Assembly: GCA_024687205.1 (NCBI GenBank)
Contig: JAILES010000094.1
Span: 23,528 to 87,527 of the forward strand
Source of the DNA: Lachnospiraceae bacterium
GTDB taxonomy: Bacteria; Bacillota; Clostridia; Lachnospirales; Lachnospiraceae
Reading direction: 5' to 3'
Length of the DNA stretch: 64,000 nt
Under the pieces are notes generated by a model. The model searched no databases. It saw nothing but the letters and a program-made list of their open reading frames with translations, and was not told where the DNA came from. The position numbers and the translations under genes are program-made. The stretch's first letter is position 1. Each line of letters starts with the position of its first letter. Below, piece by piece: positions 34,591 through 41,896 of the stretch.

Positions 34591-35989
34591 TATGTTCCGA
34601 AACTATGTTTTTGGCCCAGATACCGCTGGCGACCATACCGCCGCCGATCAGACATTTGATTATCTCCAATGACTGTACCGCTATCATCATGTACAGAACG
34701 TTTATCTGTGTAAAGCGGCTTAGTATATAAGCTGTCGGCACCGAAAGCAGCCATACGAAGCAGCTGTCGAAGATAAAGGTGATCAACGTATTTCCTCCCG
34801 AACGTATGGTAAAATACGAGGCATGGGTAAAGCCGTAAAAAGGCATAAGCACACCGCACACAATGATGAACTGCGTTGCCATGTGACGCACGTGATCCGA
34901 AGTGTTGTATAACAGCGGGAAGAACGGGCTTATAACAACCATCAGTATACCGAAAACAAGCCCGAGCATCGTTGTGAAGGCTATCATCTTTCTCGCATGG
35001 TCTTTGGCTTTGTCTATATCACCGCTTCCGAGTATCTGTCCCACTACGATACCTACAGCCTCTCCCATTGCCAGGAAAGAGACACCCATTAAGTTCCATA
35101 TGGTGGACTCTATATTCAGTGCAGCGACTGCATCAAGGCTCCTGACAGAATAACTCTGGTTAAGGATTGTCTGCCCGAGTGCCCACAGAGTTTCATTTGC
35201 CATTAGCGGAAGTGATTTCAGGATAAACTTTTTCGCCAGCTTCATGGGCACACGGAAATCTTTGAAAGCACCTTTTATAAACCTGTGTTCATCCGCATGA
35301 CGTACGGTGTATATGATTATAAAGCCCATCTCTACAAATCTGGAGATGACTGTTGCAACTGCAGCACCTTTTGCGCCAAGAGCAGGCAGTCCTAAGAGAC
35401 CGTATATCAGAAGAGCATTACCGATCAGATTTACAAAGATGGCTACTATGGAAGCAGTCATCGGTGCTTTGGTCTGTCCTGTATCACGCAGCGTTCCGGC
35501 AAATGCATTGGTAATGCCGACGGGTATAAGACCGATGAGCATGATATTCATGTATTCTATGCCTATACGCAAGGTTTCTTCTGCATCTTCCACAGCACCT
35601 TCTCCCTGCAGGAAGAGGGCGACTAATTCATCAGCAAAAATGAAATAAACAAATATGCTCAGCAGAGTCAGCACAGTGTTGATCATCAACTTGAATCGGA
35701 AAGTCTGGCGTACACCTTTGATGTCATTCATTCCGTAATATTGTGCCGTGAATATACCTACACCTGCTGATGCTCCGAAGATCAGCAGATAATACACAAA
35801 TATCAACTGGTTCGAAATAGCAACACCTGACAGTGCATTGGTGCCGACTCTTCCTATCATCAGATTGTCCAGAAGGCTCACGAAATTAGAGATACCGTTC
35901 TGTACCATAATAGGCACAGCTATAGCCAGTATCATCTTATAAAACGCCGCATCCCCGACATATCTGTTTTTTAAACTCTTTTTTTCCAT
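34586..35989 (-). CDS. MATE-family efflux transporter
   Basis: Na+/H+-coupled exporter of about 467 residues with 12 predicted transmembrane helices in two homologous halves: IAVPIMVQNGISNFVSLLDNLMIGRVG, AISNQLIFVYYLL, GASAGVGIFTAQYYGMND, and in the second half ESTIWNLMGVSFLAMGEAVGI and GQILGSGDIDKAKDHA. The ATG at 35989 (MEKKSLKNRYVGD) is given; GTG 36007 and ATG 35995 are alternatives. The promoter -10 box lies so close (35998-36003) that only 35989 would be included in the mRNA, and then without a leader. Substrate unknown; drug or metabolite export is usual. Confidence 0.93.
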   Translation of the reverse strand: MEKKSLKNRYVGDAAFYKMILAIAVPIMVQNGISNFVSLLDNLMIGRVGTNALSGVAISNQLIFVYYLLIFGASAGVGIFTAQYYGMNDIKGVRQTFRFKLMINTVLTLLSIFVYFIFADELVALFLQGEGAVEDAEETLRIGIEYMNIMLIGLIPVGITNAFAGTLRDTGQTKAPMTASIVAIFVNLIGNALLIYGLLGLPALGAKGAAVATVISRFVEMGFIIIYTVRHADEHRFIKGAFKDFRVPMKLAKKFILKSLPLMANETLWALGQTILNQSYSVRSLDAVAALNIESTIWNLMGVSFLAMGEAVGIVVGQILGSGDIDKAKDHARKMIAFTTMLGLVFGILMVVISPFFPLLYNTSDHVRHMATQFIIVCGVLMPFYGFTHASYFTIRSGGNTLITFIFDSCFVWLLSVPTAYILSRFTQINVLYMMIAVQSLEIIKCLIGGGMVASGIWAKNIVSEHK

Positions 35990-35997
35990 GAGCATCA

Positions 35998-36026
35998 ATA
36001 CTAACACAGTTTGATATATTGGTCAA
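35998..36026 (-). promoter_or_regulatory. sigma-A promoter abutting the MATE start codon
   Basis: On the minus strand TTGACC (36026-36021), 17 bases, TAGTAT (36003-35998). The likely start point at about 35990-35991 is 1-2 bases before the ATG at 35989. Confidence 0.65.
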
Positions 36027-36033
36027 ATAACAA

Positions 36034-36474
36034 CCCCTCATCAGTCGCCTTCGGCGACAGCTTTCAATCACGGGGACGGTTCCTCGGTTGATCATCGAAA
36101 CACGAATAGCAGTCCAATCACGGGGACGGTTCCGCAGTTGGTCATCGAAACACGAATAGCAGTATGTGTTAACCCCTTGCTAAGTCGTTCCGCACTAGAG
36201 CTCGAGCTTCGCAGCAAAACTATCCCTCGGCTCGCAACCGTCCTCTTCGAGGAGTTGCTGCGCCGGGGATATGCTGCTTGCTCTTGCTAAGTGCTACACT
36301 AAGTCGCCGGGGTTAATCACATACTGCTATTCGTTTTTTCAAGTAATATAGAACCGTCCCTCGTGATTGTCAATAATCAACCGGAGAACCGTCCCCGTGA
36401 TTGTCAATAATCAACCGGAGAACCGTCCCCGTGATTGGGGGGAAGGTGGCAGCCATAGGCTGCCGGATGAGGGG
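36034..36474. repeat. 441-bp composite inverted-repeat element (MITE/REPIN-like)
   Basis: This gene-free stretch (36008-36526) is almost wholly inverted repeats. Ends: CCCCTCATC (36034-36042) and GATGAGGGG (36466-36474). Just inside are hairpins GTCGCC-TTC-GGCGAC and GGCAGCC-ATA-GGCTGCC. Next come copies of an 18-base motif CAATCACGGGGACGGTTC: two forward (36065, 36115; 50-bp tandem units) and three reverse (ending near 36369, 36403, 36437; 34-35-bp units). Inner arms CGAATAGCAGTATGTG plus TTAACCCC (36153-36176) pair with 36309-36333. The centre folds further (GCAAC/GTTGC, CCTC/GAGG, GCAGCA/TGCTGC). No coding potential was found. The GGGGACGGTTC core is like that of REP elements linked to IS200-type transposases. 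Confidence 0.85.
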
Positions 36475-36490
36475 AGGATGATTGTGCAGA

Positions 36491-36520
36491 TTGACCGTCA
36501 GAGACTAAGTATAGTAGAAT
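36491..36520 (+). promoter_or_regulatory. sigma-A promoter abutting the start codon of the 36527 gene
   Basis: TTGACC (36491-36496), 18 bases, TAGAAT (36515-36520), then 6 bases and the ATG at 36527. The expected start point falls on the start codon. Confidence 0.6.
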
Positions 36521-36526
36521 GGTGCC

Positions 36527-37174
36527 ATGTATGAAGAATATGAAAGAAAATCTAAATTTAAGTATATCCTGGTTCTGATAATTCTGGCAGGACTGATCGC
36601 TTATGGTGTCTATGCAAAAGGGACCAGGTCGCATCTGAACGGACTTATGGAGCCGATACAGACGGAATGTGAGGGTGGTACGGAATTTACATTAAGAGGC
36701 TATGATGTAAAGATAGATTATCTATATGAATATGATGCAACGGCTCTGGTGGTACATACGAAGGATTATCCCGGGATGAGTCTTGAAAGGAGACTGTCAC
36801 CGAAGGATGTGGCCCTGGCCTGGGGGAGTGTGGCTGCATATAATGAAATGATAGATTTCCACTGGAAACAGAGAGGAAGATGGGTATACTGGAACACCAA
36901 TACTTATGAAGAATTGAAACCTATAGGTGATGTGTCGGATGTGGACAGCCAGTCTTCAAATAACCATCTGGTTCCTGCGGATGTTAATGTGAGAAGGCAG
37001 ATAGCAAAGATCCGCAGAGGTGATGTTGTAAGGATAAGAGGTTATCTTGTTAATATAAACGCAAAGAGCTCTAACGGAGCGTACTTTAACTGGAAGTCCA
37101 GCACAAAAAGAACAGACTCCGGAGACGGAGCCTGTGAACTTATCTATGTTACCGCTGTAGACTGGGTAAAATAA
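36527..37174 (+). CDS. membrane-anchored protein of unknown function
   Basis: A 215-residue protein with a basic N-terminus, one transmembrane helix (YILVLIILAGLIAYGVYA, about residues 13-30) and an extracytoplasmic domain of 180 residues. Recognisable but unnamed features are LSPKDVALAWG, WVYWNTNTYEEL, SNNHLVPAD and GDVVRIRGYLVNI, a pattern I associate with uncharacterised proteins found across many bacterial phyla. No ribosome-binding site precedes the ATG; the -10 box lies 6 bases upstream. It stands alone between the repeat element and a terminator. Confidence 0.75.
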   Translation: MYEEYERKSKFKYILVLIILAGLIAYGVYAKGTRSHLNGLMEPIQTECEGGTEFTLRGYDVKIDYLYEYDATALVVHTKDYPGMSLERRLSPKDVALAWGSVAAYNEMIDFHWKQRGRWVYWNTNTYEELKPIGDVSDVDSQSSNNHLVPADVNVRRQIAKIRRGDVVRIRGYLVNINAKSSNGAYFNWKSSTKRTDSGDGACELIYVTAVDWVK

Positions 37175-37196
37175 AAACAGAGTTCTGTAAAAATCA

Positions 37197-37222
37197 GCCA
37201 CGGGGATTGCCCCGTGGCCGGT
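37197..37222. terminator. terminator between convergent genes
   Basis: GCCACGGGG-ATTG-CCCCGTGGC (37197-37218), a 9-bp perfect stem, followed by CGGTTTAT; preceded by AAAAAT, so it may act in both directions. Confidence 0.7.
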
Positions 37223-37237
37223 TTATAAGGGAACGGA

Positions 37238-38029
37238 TCAGCGGGATTTGTATTTGTTACCGTAATCGGAACCGTTGATGGTAATGCTTCCCATATCTGT
37301 ATTAAGTGAAAGACGGAGATCCGAAACATTATTTTCTGTACTTATTTCGATGCTTCCCATATCGCAGTCGGCTTCCAGATCTTCGAAATCCGCATCCACT
37401 TCTATGCTGCCCATATTGGCATCCATTGTAGCGCTGTCAAAGCTGCCGCCGTCTATCGTGATACTTCCCATGGCTGCTTCCAGGTCCAGTTTGTAGCTGT
37501 AGCAGTTCTTGAATTCAATGGAGCCCATGCTTGCGTTTACCTTAACTTTATCAAGAGTCAGATCCTTTGCGGTAAAGGCGCCCATGCTCAGATCAAGATC
37601 CAGTGAAAGTGTTGCTTCTGTGGGTACGGTCACTATTATTTTCCCGCTCTTTGAGAAGTTCTGATTTAAACTCCAGCCTTTACGCTTATTTTTCTGGGTG
37701 ATCTTTAAGGTACCGTTCTCATACTTGATCACAGGAGCAAGATCCTCGGGATAATTGTCATAGCTTACATTATAATCACTGCCGGTCTCTATCGTGAAAT
37801 CTCCTATGGCAAGGTCTGCGTTAATTTCGTTGAATGCACCGGGAGCCTCCCCTCCGCTGGTGGTCCTGCTCTCACTTTCAAAACTCTTGTTAAACATACT
37901 GTTCCATATATCTTTTCCTATCCATCCGCCAACATGTATCACCAGACCTATCATTATGCAGGCAACCGTGATAAAGTGAAGGACTGCCAGGTATTTTCTG
38001 CGCCAGATCTTATTTGTCATATCACTCAT
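37238..38029 (-). CDS. DUF4097-family beta-strand repeat protein
   Basis: A 263-residue protein with one N-terminal transmembrane helix (LAVLHFITVACIMIGLVIHVGGWI) and an outer domain of beta-helix-type repeats. The repeating motif is visible: LSMGAFTAKDLTL, ASMGSIEFKNC, AAMGSITIDGG, ANMGSIEVDA, CDMGSIEIST, TDMGSITINGS, each about 20-22 residues apart. DUF4097 proteins are regularly encoded with PadR and HAAS-domain proteins, as here, and are thought to take part in envelope stress sensing, but a biochemical role is not known. Last gene of the operon, 1 base after the HAAS gene. Confidence 0.9.
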   Translation of the reverse strand: MSDMTNKIWRRKYLAVLHFITVACIMIGLVIHVGGWIGKDIWNSMFNKSFESESRTTSGGEAPGAFNEINADLAIGDFTIETGSDYNVSYDNYPEDLAPVIKYENGTLKITQKNKRKGWSLNQNFSKSGKIIVTVPTEATLSLDLDLSMGAFTAKDLTLDKVKVNASMGSIEFKNCYSYKLDLEAAMGSITIDGGSFDSATMDANMGSIEVDADFEDLEADCDMGSIEISTENNVSDLRLSLNTDMGSITINGSDYGNKYKSR

Positions 38030-38030
38030 C

Positions 38031-39020
38031 TTATTTTACCTCCTTCTTGTCCAGTGCGGAATCGAGGATTCCTTTGAGTATTCCTGCGATGGGCCAGATG
38101 ATCCAGGTCTTCCACCAGTGGAAGGTTAAGAAACTCCATATCAGATAAACACTCTTAACTGTAGGCCAGTAGATATCCATAGCTGTTTCTACCTTGGGAT
38201 CATCATATCTGCGTTCATTCTTTACGTAGCTGCCGCTGATGGTGCTGCTGTCGTTGACCTTAAGCAGAGTATTGTAGCAGCCTCTTATGATGCCGGCGTG
38301 TACTATCAGGAATACGCCGATGGCTACCGTTGCCATGAGGAAGATCACTCCGAAGGTATCTGCCCAGCGTACAAGGAAACCGATGTTTCCGAAGGACTCC
38401 AGGAATACCAGAGGCATCCAGCATATACAGCAGAGGATGATGCCTATTGTAAGCTGTACCGTGTAGCTTATGTTGTAACGGCTCTTTTCGTTTTCAACAA
38501 AAGCGCTGGTAGCAAAATCGATGCTGCAGGGTTCCTTCTCTATGTATTCCCAGGCCTTGCCGACTATGCCGGTCATTACGAACAGACCAACGGCGACCAG
38601 TATCAGAAGGAACAGCCACAGAATTCCGAGTGATTGCAGATGACCGAGGGTATCCGTAAAGATAGGGCCGACGGTACTTAAGATACAGAGTGCAACCCCT
38701 GCTGCTATAGTAAAGCCCTTGATGGTTCCGAAGTGAAGGAAATCTCTTACTTCGTCCATGGTGAGCATCCTGCGTTCCGTTGCGGTGCTGGGTTCGGGCA
38801 GAAGCTTTTCATCAAGTCCCAGCATCTCTTTCAGCTCATCGAGATTGCCGAACTCCGAGATCACGCGTCCGACAGCTTCGTTCTCACTGGTGCCGTTTGA
38901 GGTAAGTTCCTCGTATTTGTCTTCCATCATCTGCCATAATTCGTTTTTTGCCCGGCGGACATCAGCATTATCGGGCAGGTTTGCGAACATAGTCTCGAGA
39001 TAATTTCTTATAGTTTCCAT
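38031..39020 (-). CDS. HAAS-domain (permease prefix domain) membrane protein
   Basis: A 329-residue protein. The N-terminal HAAS-type helical domain (METIRNYLETMFANLPDN, ELWQMMEDKYEEL, VGRVISEFGNLDELKEMLG; residues 1-70) is followed by about six transmembrane segments (IAAGVALCILSTVGPIF; ILWLFLLILVAVGLFVM; VQLTIGIILCCICWMPLVF; FGVIFLMATVAIGVFLIV). HAAS-domain proteins typically accompany a PadR repressor and are its probable regulatory partner. The PadR stop is 1 base upstream. Confidence 0.88.
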   Translation of the reverse strand: METIRNYLETMFANLPDNADVRRAKNELWQMMEDKYEELTSNGTSENEAVGRVISEFGNLDELKEMLGLDEKLLPEPSTATERRMLTMDEVRDFLHFGTIKGFTIAAGVALCILSTVGPIFTDTLGHLQSLGILWLFLLILVAVGLFVMTGIVGKAWEYIEKEPCSIDFATSAFVENEKSRYNISYTVQLTIGIILCCICWMPLVFLESFGNIGFLVRWADTFGVIFLMATVAIGVFLIVHAGIIRGCYNTLLKVNDSSTISGSYVKNERRYDDPKVETAMDIYWPTVKSVYLIWSFLTFHWWKTWIIWPIAGILKGILDSALDKKEVK

Positions 39021-39021
39021 A

Positions 39022-39366
39022 TCAATCCTCCCTTATAAACTTTTCTACGACTTCTTTGGTAAGTATCCATTCATCGCAGCGTTCCCTGTAAAACTCTTTT
39101 CCGCTTTCCGTGATACGGTAGTAGGTCCTCTTCTTTGCATTTCCTTCAGGGCCGGTATCCATATAGAAGGATTCGATAAGGCCGTTCTTTTCCAGTCTGG
39201 TAAATGCCGAGTAAAGCGTAGTCTCTTTGATGATGTATTTCTCATCGGTGCGGAGCCGGATCTGTTTTGATATCTCATATCCGTAATTCTCGCCTTCGGA
39301 GAGTATACAGAGGATCATCGTATCATTGTAACCGCGGATCACATCTGAACTTATTCCTGCTTTCAT
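39022..39366 (-). CDS. PadR-family transcriptional regulator
   Basis: A 114-residue winged-helix repressor: GYNDTMILCILSEGENYGYEISKQI at the N-terminus, ETTLYSAFTRLEKNGLIESF in the recognition and wing region, RRTYY-like KRTYYRITESGKEFY after it, and a short dimerisation helix. GGAGG precedes the ATG. First gene of the PadR-HAAS-DUF4097 operon, downstream of a good promoter and a 70-bp iteron array. Confidence 0.95.
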   Translation of the reverse strand: MKAGISSDVIRGYNDTMILCILSEGENYGYEISKQIRLRTDEKYIIKETTLYSAFTRLEKNGLIESFYMDTGPEGNAKKRTYYRITESGKEFYRERCDEWILTKEVVEKFIRED

Positions 39367-39393
39367 GCTACCTCCTTTCCTTTGGAGCGGTGT

Positions 39394-39463
39394 TTCTATG
39401 TCTGTCGTACTATGTTTAACGTACTACGTTTATCATGCTACGTTTGTCATACTACGTCTGATG
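39394..39463 (-). repeat. five tandem 14-bp iterons in the padR leader
   Basis: Five consecutive units of exactly 14 bases on the plus strand: TTCTATGTCTGTCG, TACTATGTTTAACG, TACTACGTTTATCA, TGCTACGTTTGTCA, TACTACGTCTGATG. Consensus TACTACGTTTnTCA. The array starts about where transcription of the padR operon should start and ends 28 bases before its ATG, so it is a probable multi-site operator. Confidence 0.9.
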
Positions 39464-39468
39464 GAGTA

Positions 39469-39497
39469 AATATATCACGGGGGGATTTGGTTGTCAA
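39469..39497 (-). promoter_or_regulatory. sigma-A promoter of the PadR operon
   Basis: On the minus strand TTGACA (39497-39492), 17 bases including a C6 run, TATATT (39474-39469). The predicted start at about 39462 lies at the first iteron. Confidence 0.85.
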
Positions 39498-39521
39498 TAG
39501 ATTTTTTAAAAATTTTTTTTG

Positions 39522-39530
39522 TGGTATAAT
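39522..39530 (+). promoter_or_regulatory. extended -10 promoter of the DUF3160 gene
   Basis: TGGTATAAT, following a run of Ts and As (39502-39520) that could act as a curved upstream element; the -35 box is not recognisable. It is divergent from and partly interleaved with the PadR promoter. Confidence 0.6.
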
Positions 39531-39547
39531 TTCGTGTAATAGAGCCA

Positions 39548-39592
39548 CCTCATCAGTCGCCTGCGGCGACAGCTTCCCCTCAATGGGAAGCC
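39548..39592 (+). repeat. short palindromic repeat in the 5' leader of the DUF3160 gene
   Basis: Bases 39548-39575 match the left end of the 36-kb element (36036-36063) with one mismatch: CCTCATCAGTCGCC, then TGCGGCGAC, then AGCTT. It forms two hairpins, GTCGCC/GGCGAC and CTTCCC/GGGAAG (loop CTCAAT). It lies between promoter and gene and should be transcribed. Confidence 0.85.
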
Positions 39593-39628
39593 AAAGAGCG
39601 AGAGATGGCTTCAGGGAGGAGACTTGAT

Positions 39629-41896
39629 ATGAAGAAAAGACTGCTGGCTGCTATGTTGAGTTTTGCGATGGTGCTTCCGGTATTTTCCTGCGGGAAGGAC
39701 GCGGATCCGGTCAAGACACCTAAACATGAGAGAGAAGAAAAACCCGAGGAGCCTGAGGAAGAGCCCTTTATACTTGACGGACCGGGCAGTGAAGTTCCTG
39801 AGCCTGTAAATGTGAAGACGGGCGTAAGACCTTCACTTATGGGCGACGAAGAGGAGATATATTATGATACTTCTCTGGTTCCTGCCGTTGAACCCTACAG
39901 CGTGGAGCCGGATTTTTCCAATGTCTTCTATGAAGATCACGTCGCTTATTTATTCGATAAGAAAAATGCGAATTATAATTCCCGGAGCGATGCCATAATA
40001 CAGGGACTTATCGACAACAATTTTGTCGTGGATTCAAGTAATACAGACAGTGAATTCTGGGAGATATACGAATCCAACAGATATATGCAGTTTCCGAATT
40101 TCGTGACCGTGGATTCGATGATGCACACCTATCATCTGTATTTCGGACACCTTATGAGATGTACGGAGAGAGAGTATCTGTCGGAAACTCTTAAAGAACT
40201 CAGTAAGGATCTGCTTGATAAGACCAAAGAGCAGTATGATGAACTGGCCGGTACAGAATGGTCCGATGCAGCCCTCAGGAATCTGGAATTCTTCTATATA
40301 GGAGCAAGCCTGCAGGATCCGAATATAAGCATGCCGGTAAATGATGCATTTTTTAAGTCTGTTGTTGAAGAAGAGATAAACAGGATAAGAAGTGCCTCGG
40401 GTATAGACATCTCCAACATTACCGGAGAATACGAAGATTACAGTCAGTATAAACCCCGCGGTTATTATGAAAATGACGAAACGCTTGAAGACTATTTCCG
40501 TGCCATGATGTGGTACGGACGTACAGCCTTTGTAAGCGATGACAGGGATATGGTAAAGAGCGCGATATTGATGACGGGGGCGATAGCGGAAAACAGCGAG
40601 CCCTGGGAACAGATATATGCGGTTACCTCTTTCTTTGCCGGTGCTTCCGATGATCCCGGTTATATAGAGATGGCGACGATACTGAATGAAGTATACGGAA
40701 GCATGCCGGATATATCCACGCTGCAGAATGATCATGGCGAAATCGATACGGTGATGGTGACACTGGAAAATCTGGATCCTCCCGCAGTCAATTCAATACC
40801 CGTGGATGACGGTGACGATCCGGTGATAAAGAGCTTCCGTTTTATGGGACAGAGATTTACCATAGATGCAGCCATAATGCAGAGACTCGTGTACAGTGCG
40901 GTTAAGGAGAATGCGGCAGGAGAAAAGAGGATGCTTCCGGATACGCTGGATGCGGCAGCAGCTCTGGGTTCTGACAGGGCTTATGAACTGTTGGAGGAAG
41001 CCGGTGCCACGGGATATGAGAGATATGAAGAAAACCTGATGCTGATGAAGCAGCATTTTGACAATAACGATCCCGAACTGTGGAATGCCAGCCTGTATGC
41101 GGGTTGGATGAACAGCTTAAGACCGCTGCTGACACCGAAGGAAGAAGGTTATCCTTCGTTCATGACAAATGATAAATGGACGGACAAAACTCTGGAGACC
41201 TATGCGGGTTCATATGCGGAGCTTAAGCATGATACCATACTCTATTCCAAACAGGTCATGGCTGAAATGGGAGGACCCGAAGAACTGGATGGTATAGATG
41301 AGAGAGGTTATGTTGAACCCGAACCCGTGGTGTACAGCAGACTCATCAATCTCACGGAGAAGACTAAGACAGGGCTTGATTCTTTCGGAATGCTATCGGC
41401 TGACAGCAGGCTCGATCTGGACAGACTTAAGGAGATGGCTGAAACGCTGCTCGCAATATCTGAAAAAGAACTGAAGAATGTAGCTTTAAGCAGCGACGAA
41501 TATGAGTTTATAAAAGATTACGGCGGAAATATCGAACACTTCTGGATAGAAGCCAACAGGGATATAAATGACCAGGCACTGGGCTATGGTTATCAGGCAC
41601 CTGCGGCTGTGGTAGCGGATATTGCCACTGATCCGAACGGCAGCATACTTGAGGTGGGAACCGGAATGGCAGAGACCATGTATGTTGTATTCCCGATAGA
41701 CGGAGAACTTCATGTGGGAAGAGGCAGCGTTTACAGCTTCTACCAGTTTGAGAGCCCGGAAAGGCTGACCGACAGTGAATGGAGAGCAAGGCTTTCGGGC
41801 GGATATCTGGATGAGGATACATGGACCTGGGTCGAGAACGATGACAAACCCGAAAGAGTGAGATGGACAGAGAGTTACAGAGCTAACCTGAAGTGA
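39629..41896 (+). CDS. DUF3160-family lipoprotein
   Basis: A 755-residue surface lipoprotein: signal peptide with lipobox VFSC (Cys21), an acidic Pro/Glu linker (about 25-60), then the DUF3160 region with FVTVDSMMHTYHLYFGHLMR, RAMMWYGRTAF, and RFMGQRFTIDAAIMQRLVYS, and the C-terminal GVGTG-like VGTGMAETMYVVFPIDGELHVGRGSVYSFYQFE. DUF3160 proteins are found in Clostridia and archaea; function unknown. Start at ATG 39629 after GGGAGGAG. The next gene starts within its stop (GTGA overlap), so a joint role with the CapA-like protein is plausible. Confidence 0.88.
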   Translation: MKKRLLAAMLSFAMVLPVFSCGKDADPVKTPKHEREEKPEEPEEEPFILDGPGSEVPEPVNVKTGVRPSLMGDEEEIYYDTSLVPAVEPYSVEPDFSNVFYEDHVAYLFDKKNANYNSRSDAIIQGLIDNNFVVDSSNTDSEFWEIYESNRYMQFPNFVTVDSMMHTYHLYFGHLMRCTEREYLSETLKELSKDLLDKTKEQYDELAGTEWSDAALRNLEFFYIGASLQDPNISMPVNDAFFKSVVEEEINRIRSASGIDISNITGEYEDYSQYKPRGYYENDETLEDYFRAMMWYGRTAFVSDDRDMVKSAILMTGAIAENSEPWEQIYAVTSFFAGASDDPGYIEMATILNEVYGSMPDISTLQNDHGEIDTVMVTLENLDPPAVNSIPVDDGDDPVIKSFRFMGQRFTIDAAIMQRLVYSAVKENAAGEKRMLPDTLDAAAALGSDRAYELLEEAGATGYERYEENLMLMKQHFDNNDPELWNASLYAGWMNSLRPLLTPKEEGYPSFMTNDKWTDKTLETYAGSYAELKHDTILYSKQVMAEMGGPEELDGIDERGYVEPEPVVYSRLINLTEKTKTGLDSFGMLSADSRLDLDRLKEMAETLLAISEKELKNVALSSDEYEFIKDYGGNIEHFWIEANRDINDQALGYGYQAPAAVVADIATDPNGSILEVGTGMAETMYVVFPIDGELHVGRGSVYSFYQFESPERLTDSEWRARLSGGYLDEDTWTWVENDDKPERVRWTESYRANLK

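Noticed and set aside
36065..36164. Two tandem 50-bp units with conserved ends, considered as a CRISPR array
   Set aside because: Only two units, no constant-repeat/variable-spacer pattern, inverted copies on the other arm, and no cas genes.
39394..39463. 14-bp tandem array considered as a CRISPR or plasmid-type origin iteron set
   Set aside because: Units are contiguous without spacers and lie in a padR leader; no replication gene or AT-rich origin is nearby.
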